Shown here one piece after another: positions 1 to 7,883 of a stretch of DNA of 64,000 nucleotides. Each line of letters starts with the position of its first letter. The stretch's first letter is position 1. The notes under the pieces were generated by a model, which searched no databases, had not been told where the DNA came from, and saw only the letters and a program-made list of their open reading frames with translations. A program made the position numbers and the translations under genes. Origin of the DNA: Stenotrophomonas oahuensis (GTDB lineage: Bacteria; Pseudomonadota; Gammaproteobacteria; Xanthomonadales; Xanthomonadaceae); contig NZ_CP115541.1 in assembly GCF_031834595.1 (NCBI RefSeq), positions 1 through 64,000 on the forward strand, written 5' to 3'.

Positions 1-355
1 CCATCCGATGGCCCTTCTAGACATGATCGGTGGCCATGGGAAATGCCAAATCAAAGGCGATGTCGATCCGGGGTCATGCGTTACCGGATGTTGAGGATTT
101 CACGGCGATCGTCTGTCGACCGATCCCACCAGAGCCGCGCACGGGTTTTGATCTTCGATGGCCACCGACGCACTGTCGATGGCGGGTCGGGGTGGGCTGG
201 AGGGGGCGTGAGCCGCATGGATGCGGCGATCGAGCTTACATGGACGTACTTGCAGCGCCCCCCGGAACGCCCATCCCGATCCGCCAAACCACGGAAACCG
301 ATGGCCACCGGCGGTTCGCCAGAATCCAACAGCAGCCGGGCAAGCCCGGCTCCAC
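1..355. repeat. Composite repeat island R1 (partial, cut by window edge)
   Basis: This intergenic stretch is built of modules found again near 23.5, 38.5 and 46.4 kb. Positions 1-14 match one arm of the long palindrome at 38817-38921. Positions 72-131 hold a 60-bp module also present at 23726-23785 and, inverted, at 46676-46734. Positions 181-197 and 269-285 are the complementary arms of a long palindrome with apex CATGGATG. Positions 332-355 are an inverted SMAG unit that closes the island. No protein-coding signal is seen. Its left end lies outside the window. Confidence 0.8.
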
Positions 356-381
356 GGTGAGTGCACAGGTACAATTGCGCC

Positions 382-1593
382 ATGACTCATACCCCACCCC
401 ACGGCGCGTCCCTGCTGCATGGACGCGTGCTGGCGTTCGCCGCCATTCTGCTTGCTGCCGTCAATCTGCGTACGGCTGTCACCTCAGTTACCCCGCTGCT
501 GGACCTGCTCGGCCGCACCTTTGGTTTTGGGACCACCATGACCGGCGTGCTGGGCATGCTGCCTACGGCCTCGTTTGCCCTGTTCGGCATGACCACGCCG
601 ATGCTGGCCCGCCGCTTCGGGCTGGAGCGTACCGCCCTGCTCGCAATGGGCCTGGCCGCCGCTGGCCTGGTGCTGCGCTCGTGCTCGGTCGGCATCACCA
701 GCCTGTTGTTCGGCTCGGTGGTGGCGCTGGCCGGCATGGGCATCGGCAATGTGGTGGTGCCGCCGCTGGTGAAGCGCTACTTCGCCAACCGCGTCGGCAC
801 CGTCAGCACGCTGTACATCACCGTGCTGCAGCTGGGCACCATGCTGCCGGCGCTGCTGGCCGTGCCGCTGGCCGAGCAGGCCGGCTGGCGGGTGTCGCTG
901 GGGATCTGGGCCCTGTTGGCGATTGCCGCTGCCCTGCCCTGGCTGATGCTGGCGCGTCGCCGGCCGCATCCGGACCCGCTCGAGCCGGCGGTTGATGCCG
1001 GCGCGCAGCCGCATGGCAAGGTCTCGCGCACGCCGCTGGCCTGGGGCATGGCGCTGATGTTCGGCATGACCTCGCTGATGACCTATTCCATGTTCACCTG
1101 GCTGCCGCGCATCGTGGTAGAAGCCGGGGCCACGCCGGCGTTTGGCGGGCTGATGGTGGCGGTGTTTGCGGCGCTGGGGTTGCTGCCTTCGTTGACCATG
1201 CCGGCGCTGGCGGTGCGGCTGCGCAATCCGTTCCCGCTGGTGCTGATTGGCGTGGGCGCATTTGTGATTGCGTTTGCCGGGTTGTTGTTTGCGCCGATGA
1301 AGGCTCCTTGGTTGTGGGTGGGGTTGCTGGGGGTGGGGCCTTCCACCTTCCCGCTGGCGCTGACGCTTATTAATTTGAGGACGCGCACGCCGGCCGGGTC
1401 GGCGGCGCTGTCGGGGTTCATGCAGGGCGTGGGCTACAGTTTCAGCTGCATCGGGCCGCTGTTGTTTGGGTGGCTGCATGAAATGAGTGGTGGGTGGGTG
1501 TTGCCGTTCGGGTTCCTCGGGGTTTGTTTGTGTGTGTTGTTGGGGGCGTCTTGGGTGGCGTGCAAGCCGCAGAAGCTTGAGGATCATTGGTGA
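382..1593 (+). CDS. MFS transporter, CynX/NimT-like
   Basis: A 403-residue integral membrane protein of the major facilitator superfamily with about twelve hydrophobic segments. The opening, AAVNLRTAVTSVTPLL, is typical of the CynX/NimT (cyanate/2-nitroimidazole) branch, where the RTAVTSV-type motif sits in helix 1. A hydrophilic loop around residues 190-215 separates the two six-helix halves. The substrate cannot be read from sequence. I start at the ATG at 382 (MTHTPPHG); an in-frame GTG at 361 would add seven residues but lies next to a SMAG repeat. It stands alone between repeats and is not in an operon with pga downstream. Confidence 0.85.
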   Translation: MTHTPPHGASLLHGRVLAFAAILLAAVNLRTAVTSVTPLLDLLGRTFGFGTTMTGVLGMLPTASFALFGMTTPMLARRFGLERTALLAMGLAAAGLVLRSCSVGITSLLFGSVVALAGMGIGNVVVPPLVKRYFANRVGTVSTLYITVLQLGTMLPALLAVPLAEQAGWRVSLGIWALLAIAAALPWLMLARRRPHPDPLEPAVDAGAQPHGKVSRTPLAWGMALMFGMTSLMTYSMFTWLPRIVVEAGATPAFGGLMVAVFAALGLLPSLTMPALAVRLRNPFPLVLIGVGAFVIAFAGLLFAPMKAPWLWVGLLGVGPSTFPLALTLINLRTRTPAGSAALSGFMQGVGYSFSCIGPLLFGWLHEMSGGWVLPFGFLGVCLCVLLGASWVACKPQKLEDHW

Positions 1594-1637
1594 GGGGCAG
1601 CCACGCAGGGCGGTTGGTCGAGCGCAGCTAGATGGCG

Positions 1638-1700
1638 TTGACACGCATGGCGTGTCACTACGCTCGATCGGTGGCGTAGTGACGCGCCATGCGCGTCATC
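1638..1700. repeat. SMAG repeat, inverted pair
   Basis: Two GTAG-type palindromes face each other: one ends in CACTAC at 1661 and the other starts with GTAGTGACGCGCC at 1676. Each folds as a hairpin (ACACGC/GCGTGT and GACGCGC/GCGCGTC). They lie 45 bases downstream of the MFS stop codon and may act as a transcript end. Confidence 0.8.
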
Positions 1701-1764
1701 CCGGCATCAATCACCATCCCACCTACACACACCGGAGGCACCAGCTGACGTAGCGTGTCGGAAA

Positions 1765-1785
1765 CTGACCTGGATGGCAGGTCAG
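1765..1785. other. Hairpin in the pgaA upstream region
   Basis: CTGACCTG and CAGGTCAG form a perfect 8-bp stem around a 5-base loop, about 260 bases before pgaA. It is not of the GTAG repeat type. The rest of the 450-base gap between the transporter and pgaA shows no open frame with coding character. Role unknown. Confidence 0.4.
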
Positions 1786-1985
1786 TGACCTGGACCTGTG
1801 GGAGCGGTCCGGTCTTGCTGAACAGTTTCAGGGTGGGCAGACCCCCGGAACAGCGCCGTGGCGGCGGCCGGAAGGTCTTGGTAATCAACAACTTGACCAG
1901 AATTCCGCATCCGATGGCCGGATTGCGGGTTACCTTCCGTGTGTTAACGATTTGTGGACATATGAGAAATCGGGCACGATTGGCA

Positions 1986-2001
1986 TGTGATGTGCGTCAC
2001 A
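1986..2001. promoter_or_regulatory. Clp/CRP-type operator upstream of pgaA
   Basis: TGTGA-N6-TCACA is matched at all ten conserved positions, centred about 52 bases before the pgaA start codon. In xanthomonads the CRP homologue Clp binds this consensus and its binding is blocked by c-di-GMP. Whether it activates or represses here cannot be told; no strong -10 box is seen after it. Confidence 0.7.
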
Positions 2002-2045
2002 CTTTTCGCACACCGACATTTTTGAAAGGACGCTCTGGGGGCTCC

Positions 2046-4076
2046 ATGTACAACCACCGGCCGCTGACGCTTGCCGTCAGCCTGGCATGCGCCACGCTTT
2101 GCCTTTCCGCCACCGCTTCGGCAGCCACGCGCGCCGAACATCTGGCCGAAATCAGCCAGTACCGCGATCAGGCCCATTGGCTGGATGCGCTGGCAGCGAT
2201 CGAACGCGCCCAGGCTGAAATTCCGAACGACGACCTGCTGTTCCGGCTGCAGGTGCTGACCCTGTCGGACATCGGCAACGCGCACCGCGCATGGCAGCTG
2301 TACCAGCAGCGCCCCGAGCTGTTCGACGACGCGCAGAAACAGCGTTTTGAAGCCAACTACCTGGCCAAGCGGGTCGGCTGGAGCCTGGCTTATGCCACCA
2401 GCGAAGACACCCGCCTGGACGAGGCCGAAGCAGCGCTGGCGCAGATGGACGCGATGCTGCAGCGTGACGGCCTGACCGCTGCGAGCGCGCCGCTGCGCGT
2501 GCGCTACGACCGCCTGATTCTGCTCAACCGCCTGAGCCGACACACCCAGGTGCGCGACGAGTACCGCGCCCTGCTCGCCGAAGGCCATCCGGTGCCGGAT
2601 TACGTGAAGGCGGCCGTCGGCGATTCGCTGATGGCCACCCAGCACCCGGACGAAGCCATTCCCGTACTGGAAGCGGCGTTGAAAGCCGATCCCGGCCAGA
2701 GTGAGGTGCACTCGGAGCTGGCCTACGCCTACCTGGAAGACGAACAGCCCTACGAAGCGATCAACCTGCTGAAGAAGTGGAGCGCGGCCGAACCGGCCTG
2801 GCGCTGGGCCAACGGCGCGCGTGCGCCCTATGCCAACTGGCCGCGCTATGAAGCCGACCTCAACCTGGCGATGGTGCGCGCCTACACCGGCGACCTGCCC
2901 ACCGCGCAGCGCGACCTCGAAGCGATGGTGGAAATCGCCCCAGGCAACGGCGGCACCCAGTCCTCGCTGGGCAACGTCTACATGATGCGCGGCTGGCCGC
3001 GCCGTGGGCTGGAGCGCTACGGCATGGCCACCACGCTGGACCCGCGCGACGTCTCCGCACGTATCGGCCAGATTGATGCGTATGTGGAACTGCAGCGCGA
3101 TGACCTGGCGCGGCCGATCCACGATTCCCTGCTGGAGGCCTACCCCAACCAGCCCTCGGTGCAGCGCATGGATCGTGCCTGGCGCGCGCACCGCGGCTGG
3201 CAGTTGCATGCCTATGCCGAAGGCGGCCGCAGCGAAGGCGGTGGTGGCGCGTCGCCACTGGGCAACAACGATGGCCGGTATGGCGTGGAAGTGCAGTCGC
3301 CGATCCTGGACGACCGCTGGCGTCTGGTGGCCTTCGCCGACCGCCGCAGCGTGGATTTCCAGGACCAGACCATCAACCCGCTGCGGCTGGGTGCCGGTAC
3401 CCGCTACCGCTTCGGCCAGCTGGACGCGGAGGCCTTCGTCAACCGCGCCAATGACCATGTGGGCGACACCGGCCTGAGCGGCGGCATCGGCTGGCAGTTC
3501 AACGACCGCTGGCACGCCGGCATCACCGCCGCACGCAACGATGCCGACGCGTCGATGCAGGCGCGCGTGGCCGGCATCACCGCCGACAGCGTGGCGGTGG
3601 CGGTGGATTACCACCGCAACGAGCGCTTCCAGTGGAGCATCGGCGGCAGCCAGTACCGCTATGACGACGGCAACCGCCGCGACACGGTCACCAGCAGCAT
3701 CCAGCAGCGCCTGCTGACCCGCCCCACTCTGCAGTTGGATGGCCTGGGCAGCGTGTACGCCAGCCGCGGCAGCCTGGACGACGTGCCCTACTTCAACCCG
3801 TCCGAAGACCGTTCGGTGGAGATCGGGCTGCGTGTGGACCAGCAGCTGTGGCGGCATTACGAGCGCCACTTCCGCCATCGCCTGACCGTGTCGGTGGGCA
3901 ACTACTGGCAGCAGGGTTACGGCAGCGCGTTGATTCCTTCGGCCGAGTACCGGCACGAATGGCAGCTGGCCGACGGCCGCATTTTCGAATATGGCGTGAG
4001 CTGGTCGCGACCGGTCTACGACGGACAACGTGAACGACACATCGGCTTCGACGCCGGTCTGCGCTGGGGGCAATGA
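2046..4076 (+). CDS. pgaA: PgaA, poly-N-acetylglucosamine export porin
   Basis: An outer-membrane protein of 676 residues that exports partially deacetylated poly-beta-1,6-N-acetylglucosamine. A signal peptide (MYNHRPLTLAVSLACATLCLSATASA) is followed by an alpha-helical TPR-like half, rich in repeats such as the one around ALKADPGQSEVHSELAYAYL, up to about residue 370. The rest alternates aromatic and polar residues as a beta-barrel. The start is the ATG at 2046 because it gives the signal peptide; longer frames upstream run through the regulatory region. It is first in pgaABCD, with pgaB one base after its stop. A perfect Clp-type site lies upstream. Confidence 0.92.
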   Translation: MYNHRPLTLAVSLACATLCLSATASAATRAEHLAEISQYRDQAHWLDALAAIERAQAEIPNDDLLFRLQVLTLSDIGNAHRAWQLYQQRPELFDDAQKQRFEANYLAKRVGWSLAYATSEDTRLDEAEAALAQMDAMLQRDGLTAASAPLRVRYDRLILLNRLSRHTQVRDEYRALLAEGHPVPDYVKAAVGDSLMATQHPDEAIPVLEAALKADPGQSEVHSELAYAYLEDEQPYEAINLLKKWSAAEPAWRWANGARAPYANWPRYEADLNLAMVRAYTGDLPTAQRDLEAMVEIAPGNGGTQSSLGNVYMMRGWPRRGLERYGMATTLDPRDVSARIGQIDAYVELQRDDLARPIHDSLLEAYPNQPSVQRMDRAWRAHRGWQLHAYAEGGRSEGGGGASPLGNNDGRYGVEVQSPILDDRWRLVAFADRRSVDFQDQTINPLRLGAGTRYRFGQLDAEAFVNRANDHVGDTGLSGGIGWQFNDRWHAGITAARNDADASMQARVAGITADSVAVAVDYHRNERFQWSIGGSQYRYDDGNRRDTVTSSIQQRLLTRPTLQLDGLGSVYASRGSLDDVPYFNPSEDRSVEIGLRVDQQLWRHYERHFRHRLTVSVGNYWQQGYGSALIPSAEYRHEWQLADGRIFEYGVSWSRPVYDGQRERHIGFDAGLRWGQ

Positions 4077-4077
4077 G

Positions 4078-5997
4078 ATGCGACACATGGACTTGAAGCG
4101 CTTCATCACCATCACCCTGCTGGCCCTGCTGGCGGTACTGGGCAACGCGCAGGCGCAACCGGTGCCGGCGCAGCTGCCGGCCCGCGTGCTGGACTCGGCC
4201 GACAACGGTCTGCTGGTGCTCAGCTACCACGACGTGCGCGACGACGTGGCGGTGAAGGGCGACCCGGACGCGTATGCGGTGAGCACGCAGAACTTCGCAG
4301 CGCACCTGGATTGGCTGTCGGCGCATGGCTACCACCCGGTGTCGCTGTCGCAGTTGATCACCGCTTCGCAGGGTGGCACCCCGCTGCCGCCGAAGCCGGT
4401 GCTGCTGACCTTCGACGACGGCCTGCGCAGTGTGTACACCAAGGTGTTCCCGCTGCTGCGCGCCTACAACTACCCGGCGCTGGTGGCGGTGATCACCGAC
4501 TACGTGGACATGGCCCCGGGCCGCACCATCGACTACGGCTACCGTCCGTTCGGGCACGACGACTTCCTGACCTGGGCGCAGCTGCGCGAGATGCAGCGCA
4601 GCGGGCTGGTGGAACTGGCCAGCCACACCGACAACCAGCACCACGGGGTGCAGTCCAATCCGCAGGGCAACCAGACCCCGGCGGTGATCACCCGCACCTA
4701 CTTCCCGGCCACCAGCCAGTACGAAACCGCAGAGCAGTACGAGAACCGCCTGCGCACCGACCTGGCGCTGAGCGTGAAGCGCATCCGCGACAACGTCGGG
4801 GTCAGCCCGAAAGCGATCGTGTGGCCGTATGCGGCTTACAACAGCCTGAGCAACAAGATTGCCGAAGACCTGGGCATGCCGGTGTCGTTCGACCTGGAAG
4901 GCCGCAGCACGCCGGTGACCCGCGACCTGCACGGGCTGGCGCGCCTGCTGGTGACCGGCAACCCGACTGTGACCAACATCGCCTATGAACTGCGTCGCGA
5001 CGTGGAACGCGACGGCATGCGTGCGCTGCAGATCGACCTGGATGCGGTGTACGACGCCGACCCGGTGCAGCAGGGCAAGAACCTGGATGCCCTGATCGAA
5101 CGCGTGAAAACCGTGGGCCCGACCCACGTGTTCCTGCAGGCCTTCGCCGACCCGGACGGCAATGGCTCGGCCGACGCACTGTACTTCCCGAACCGGCACC
5201 TGCCGATGCGCGCGGACCTGTTCAACCGCGTGGCGTGGCAGCTGAAGACCCGCGCCGGCGTCAAGGTATACGCATGGCTGCCGGTGCTGGGCTTCGAGCT
5301 GAAGGACCCGGCGATCCGCAAGGCGCTGGCGATTGAAAGCCCGGAAAGCGACGGCATCTTCCGCCTGGACTTCACCAACCCGAAGGTGCGTCACATCATT
5401 GACGACATCTACGAAGACCTGGCGATCAACTCGTACTTCGAGGGCCTGCTGTTCCACGACGATGCCTACATCCGCGATACCGAACTGGGCAACCTGCCGC
5501 AGGAAGGCGCAGATGGCGCACGCACCCAGGCGCTGATCGACTTCACCTTGGAACTGCGCAACGCCGCGCAGCGCTGGCGGCCGAAGCTGGCCACCGTGCG
5601 CAACCTGTACGCGCAACCCGTGTTGCAGCCGCAGAGCGCGAGCTGGTTTGCGCAGCGCCTGGACCTGTTCAACAAGGCCTATGACCACACCGCACTGATG
5701 GCGATGCCGTGGATGGAAGGCAGCCGCAACCCGGAGAAGTGGCTGGACCGGCTGGTGGTGGCGGTGCGCGAGCACGACCCGCAGCTGAGCCAGACCATGT
5801 TCGAACTGCAGACCGTGGATTGGCGCACGCAGAAGGCCATTCCGGGCGAGCGCCTGCGCGCGCAGATCCGCCGGCTGCAGGCGCAGGGCGTGCGCCATTT
5901 CGCCTGGTACCCGGACGACTTCATTGCCGGCAAGCCGTCGACCAAGGACGCGCGTGCGGCGATGTCGACGCGCAACTTCCCGTACCCGGAGAAGTGA
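4078..5997 (+). CDS. pgaB: PgaB, poly-N-acetylglucosamine N-deacetylase
   Basis: A periplasmic enzyme of 639 residues that removes acetyl groups from the polymer before export. The N-terminal polysaccharide-deacetylase domain shows the metal and base residues: SYHDV near 50, TFDDG (Asp113, Asp114) and SHTDNQHH (His183, His188), matching Asp114/Asp115/His184/His189 of E. coli PgaB. The C-terminal half (from about 320) is the glycoside-hydrolase-like domain. The signal peptide lacks the lipobox cysteine of E. coli PgaB, so this protein may be soluble in the periplasm or barrel-associated. MDLKRF at 4087 is an alternative start. Confidence 0.93.
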   Translation: MRHMDLKRFITITLLALLAVLGNAQAQPVPAQLPARVLDSADNGLLVLSYHDVRDDVAVKGDPDAYAVSTQNFAAHLDWLSAHGYHPVSLSQLITASQGGTPLPPKPVLLTFDDGLRSVYTKVFPLLRAYNYPALVAVITDYVDMAPGRTIDYGYRPFGHDDFLTWAQLREMQRSGLVELASHTDNQHHGVQSNPQGNQTPAVITRTYFPATSQYETAEQYENRLRTDLALSVKRIRDNVGVSPKAIVWPYAAYNSLSNKIAEDLGMPVSFDLEGRSTPVTRDLHGLARLLVTGNPTVTNIAYELRRDVERDGMRALQIDLDAVYDADPVQQGKNLDALIERVKTVGPTHVFLQAFADPDGNGSADALYFPNRHLPMRADLFNRVAWQLKTRAGVKVYAWLPVLGFELKDPAIRKALAIESPESDGIFRLDFTNPKVRHIIDDIYEDLAINSYFEGLLFHDDAYIRDTELGNLPQEGADGARTQALIDFTLELRNAAQRWRPKLATVRNLYAQPVLQPQSASWFAQRLDLFNKAYDHTALMAMPWMEGSRNPEKWLDRLVVAVREHDPQLSQTMFELQTVDWRTQKAIPGERLRAQIRRLQAQGVRHFAWYPDDFIAGKPSTKDARAAMSTRNFPYPEK

Positions 5998-6006
5998 GGC
6001 CCCGCC

Positions 6007-7254
6007 ATGCATCCCTTCGTCTATCTCCTGTTCCAGTTCGCCTTCTTCTATCCCATGGTGATGGCGTTCTTCTGGATGTCTGGCGGGCTGTATTACTTCT
6101 TCCGCCGCGAGCGCAAAGCGCGTGACCGCGACAACCCGCCGCCGATGGATCACTACCCGTTCGCGTCGATCCTGATTCCCTGCCACAACGAATCGGACAA
6201 TCTGGAAGACACCCTGGGCGCGGCACTGGCGCAGAAGTACCCGGACTTCGAAGTGATTGCCATCAACGATGGCAGCCGCGACGACACAGGCGCGCGCCTG
6301 GACGTGCTGGCGGCGCAGCACCCGCGCCTGCGCGTGGTGCACCTGGACCGCAACCTGGGCAAGGCCAACGCCCTGCGCATGGGCGCGCTGGCGGCGCGTT
6401 CGGAGTACCTGATCTGCATTGACGGCGACGCCATGCTGGAGGAATACGCCACCCACTGGATGGTGTGGCACCTGACCAGCGGCCCGCGCGTGGGCGCGGT
6501 GACCGGCAACCCGCGCATCCGCAACCGCTCCACCCTGCTGGGCCGCCTGCAGGTGGCCGAGTTCTCGTCGATCATCGGCATGATCAAGCGCGCGCAGCGC
6601 GTGTACGGGCGCATCTTCACCATTTCCGGGGTGATTGCCGGTTTCCGCCGCACCGCCCTGCACCGCATCGGCTACTGGGCCGACGACATGGTGACCGAGG
6701 ATATCGACATCAGCTGGCGGCTGCAGCTGGACCATTGGGACATTCGCTACGAGCCCAATGCGCTGTGCTTCATCCTGATGCCGGAAACCCTGAAGGGTCT
6801 GTGGCGGCAGCGCCTGCGCTGGGCCCAGGGCGGCGTGGAGGTGTTGCTGCGGCACGGCCGTTCGTTGTTCAGCTGGCGCAAGCGGCGCATGTGGGGCGTG
6901 CTGCTGGAGTACATCCTGAGTGTGTTCTGGGCTTACACCATGCTGGCGATCGTGGTGCTGTGGGCACTGGGCAAGTTCATGCCGCTGCCCAACGAGTTGT
7001 ACATCGCCACGCTGCTGCCACAGTGGCACGGCGTGATTCTGGCGCTGGTGTGCCTGCTGCAGTTTGCCAGCAGCCTGATCATCGACCGCCGTTACGAAAC
7101 ACATATTGGACGCAACTACTTCTGGGTGATCTGGTACCCGATGGCGTACTGGCTCATCAGTCTGTTCACGACCCTGGTGGCCCTGCCCAAGACGCTGTTC
7201 AAGCGCCGTGGCAAGCGGGCTGTGTGGGTCAGTCCTGACCGGGGAATCAAATGA
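6007..7254 (+). CDS. pgaC: PgaC, poly-N-acetylglucosamine synthase
   Basis: The inner-membrane family 2 glycosyltransferase (415 residues) that polymerises GlcNAc from UDP-GlcNAc. One or two helices at the N terminus precede the cytoplasmic catalytic domain, with INDGS (Asp88), DGD (139-141), TEDID (230-234) and QRLRW (268-272), all the family's catalytic and acceptor-binding motifs. Two to three helices follow. In E. coli it works with PgaD and needs c-di-GMP. It starts nine bases after pgaB and overlaps pgaD by ATGA. Confidence 0.95.
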   Translation: MHPFVYLLFQFAFFYPMVMAFFWMSGGLYYFFRRERKARDRDNPPPMDHYPFASILIPCHNESDNLEDTLGAALAQKYPDFEVIAINDGSRDDTGARLDVLAAQHPRLRVVHLDRNLGKANALRMGALAARSEYLICIDGDAMLEEYATHWMVWHLTSGPRVGAVTGNPRIRNRSTLLGRLQVAEFSSIIGMIKRAQRVYGRIFTISGVIAGFRRTALHRIGYWADDMVTEDIDISWRLQLDHWDIRYEPNALCFILMPETLKGLWRQRLRWAQGGVEVLLRHGRSLFSWRKRRMWGVLLEYILSVFWAYTMLAIVVLWALGKFMPLPNELYIATLLPQWHGVILALVCLLQFASSLIIDRRYETHIGRNYFWVIWYPMAYWLISLFTTLVALPKTLFKRRGKRAVWVSPDRGIK

Positions 7255-7754
7255 ACGCCAAACCGAAATCCACCCGCCGTTTCGACTCGCGGCTGATCCG
7301 CAAGTCGCGCAACCAGCCGCGCCTGCAGCGCACCGCCTGGGGCTTTGTGACCCTGGCGTTCTGGGGCTTCTACTTCTACCTGTGGGCTCCACTGGTGACC
7401 GCGATCTCATGGTTGCTGGGCGGCCGCCTGGCCTGGCTGCAGCTGTATGAGTACAAGCAGAGCATCGACCCGTTCCTGGTGATCGCGCTGCCGATCATGC
7501 TGGTGTGCTCGGCGGTGCTGCTGATCGCCTGGGCCGAGTACAACCGCTTCCGCTTCGCCGGCAAGGAACGGCGCAATCCGCGCCAGGACGTGACTCGTGA
7601 AGAGATGGCCCGCGACCTGGGTGCGACCCCGGCGCTGGCCGCCGAGCTGCTGTCCGGCAAGGCGGTGACCCTGCATATGGACGACCACGCCCGCCCGGTG
7701 GGGTTGAGCCACCAAGGGCTGGACGGGGCCGAGCCGGTCGCCCGGTTGGCCTGA
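7251..7754 (+). CDS. pgaD: PgaD, synthase accessory subunit
   Basis: A 167-residue inner-membrane protein with two transmembrane segments (about 32-58 and 74-96) and a basic N terminus. In E. coli PgaD binds PgaC and the pair is allosterically switched on by c-di-GMP. The soluble tail (RNPRQDVTREEMARDLG) is typical of the family. It starts inside the pgaC stop codon (ATGA), so it is translationally coupled. Nothing else follows in this operon; a GTAG palindrome begins 20 bases later. Confidence 0.88.
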   Translation: MNAKPKSTRRFDSRLIRKSRNQPRLQRTAWGFVTLAFWGFYFYLWAPLVTAISWLLGGRLAWLQLYEYKQSIDPFLVIALPIMLVCSAVLLIAWAEYNRFRFAGKERRNPRQDVTREEMARDLGATPALAAELLSGKAVTLHMDDHARPVGLSHQGLDGAEPVARLA

Positions 7755-7774
7755 CGCCCGGCCGGGGCCCCGCT

Positions 7775-7797
7775 GGACGCGCATGGCGCGTCCCTAC
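7775..7797. repeat. SMAG repeat downstream of pgaD
   Basis: GGACGCGC/GCGCGTCC palindrome ending in CTAC (GTAG on the minus strand). It lies 20 bases after pgaD and could stabilise or end the pga transcript. Confidence 0.75.
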
Positions 7798-7883
7798 AAC
7801 GATGAATGGCCGCTTCTCCCCACAACCGGCGTATGCTGCTGTTGGGGAGACACCCGCCCGCACATCCATGTGAGGGCATTTCC

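Noticed and set aside
332..355. CRISPR-like array made of the GCCGGGCAAGCCCGGC palindromes
   Set aside because: The palindromes are dispersed singly or in pairs, in both orientations, without regular spacers; they are SMAG/REP elements.
1..360. Long open frames across the first repeat island (for example from base 30, over 300 codons)
   Set aside because: They run through repeat modules and into the transporter gene out of frame, with Arg/Pro/His-rich translations typical of shadow frames in GC-rich DNA.
1700..2045. c-di-GMP riboswitch (GEMM type) before pgaA
   Set aside because: I looked for the conserved GEMM core and tetraloop-receptor features and found none.
3793..7410. A 1205-codon frame on the minus strand across pgaABC
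   Set aside because: It is antisense to three genes with clear motifs; its translation is His/Val/Arg-rich with no domain.
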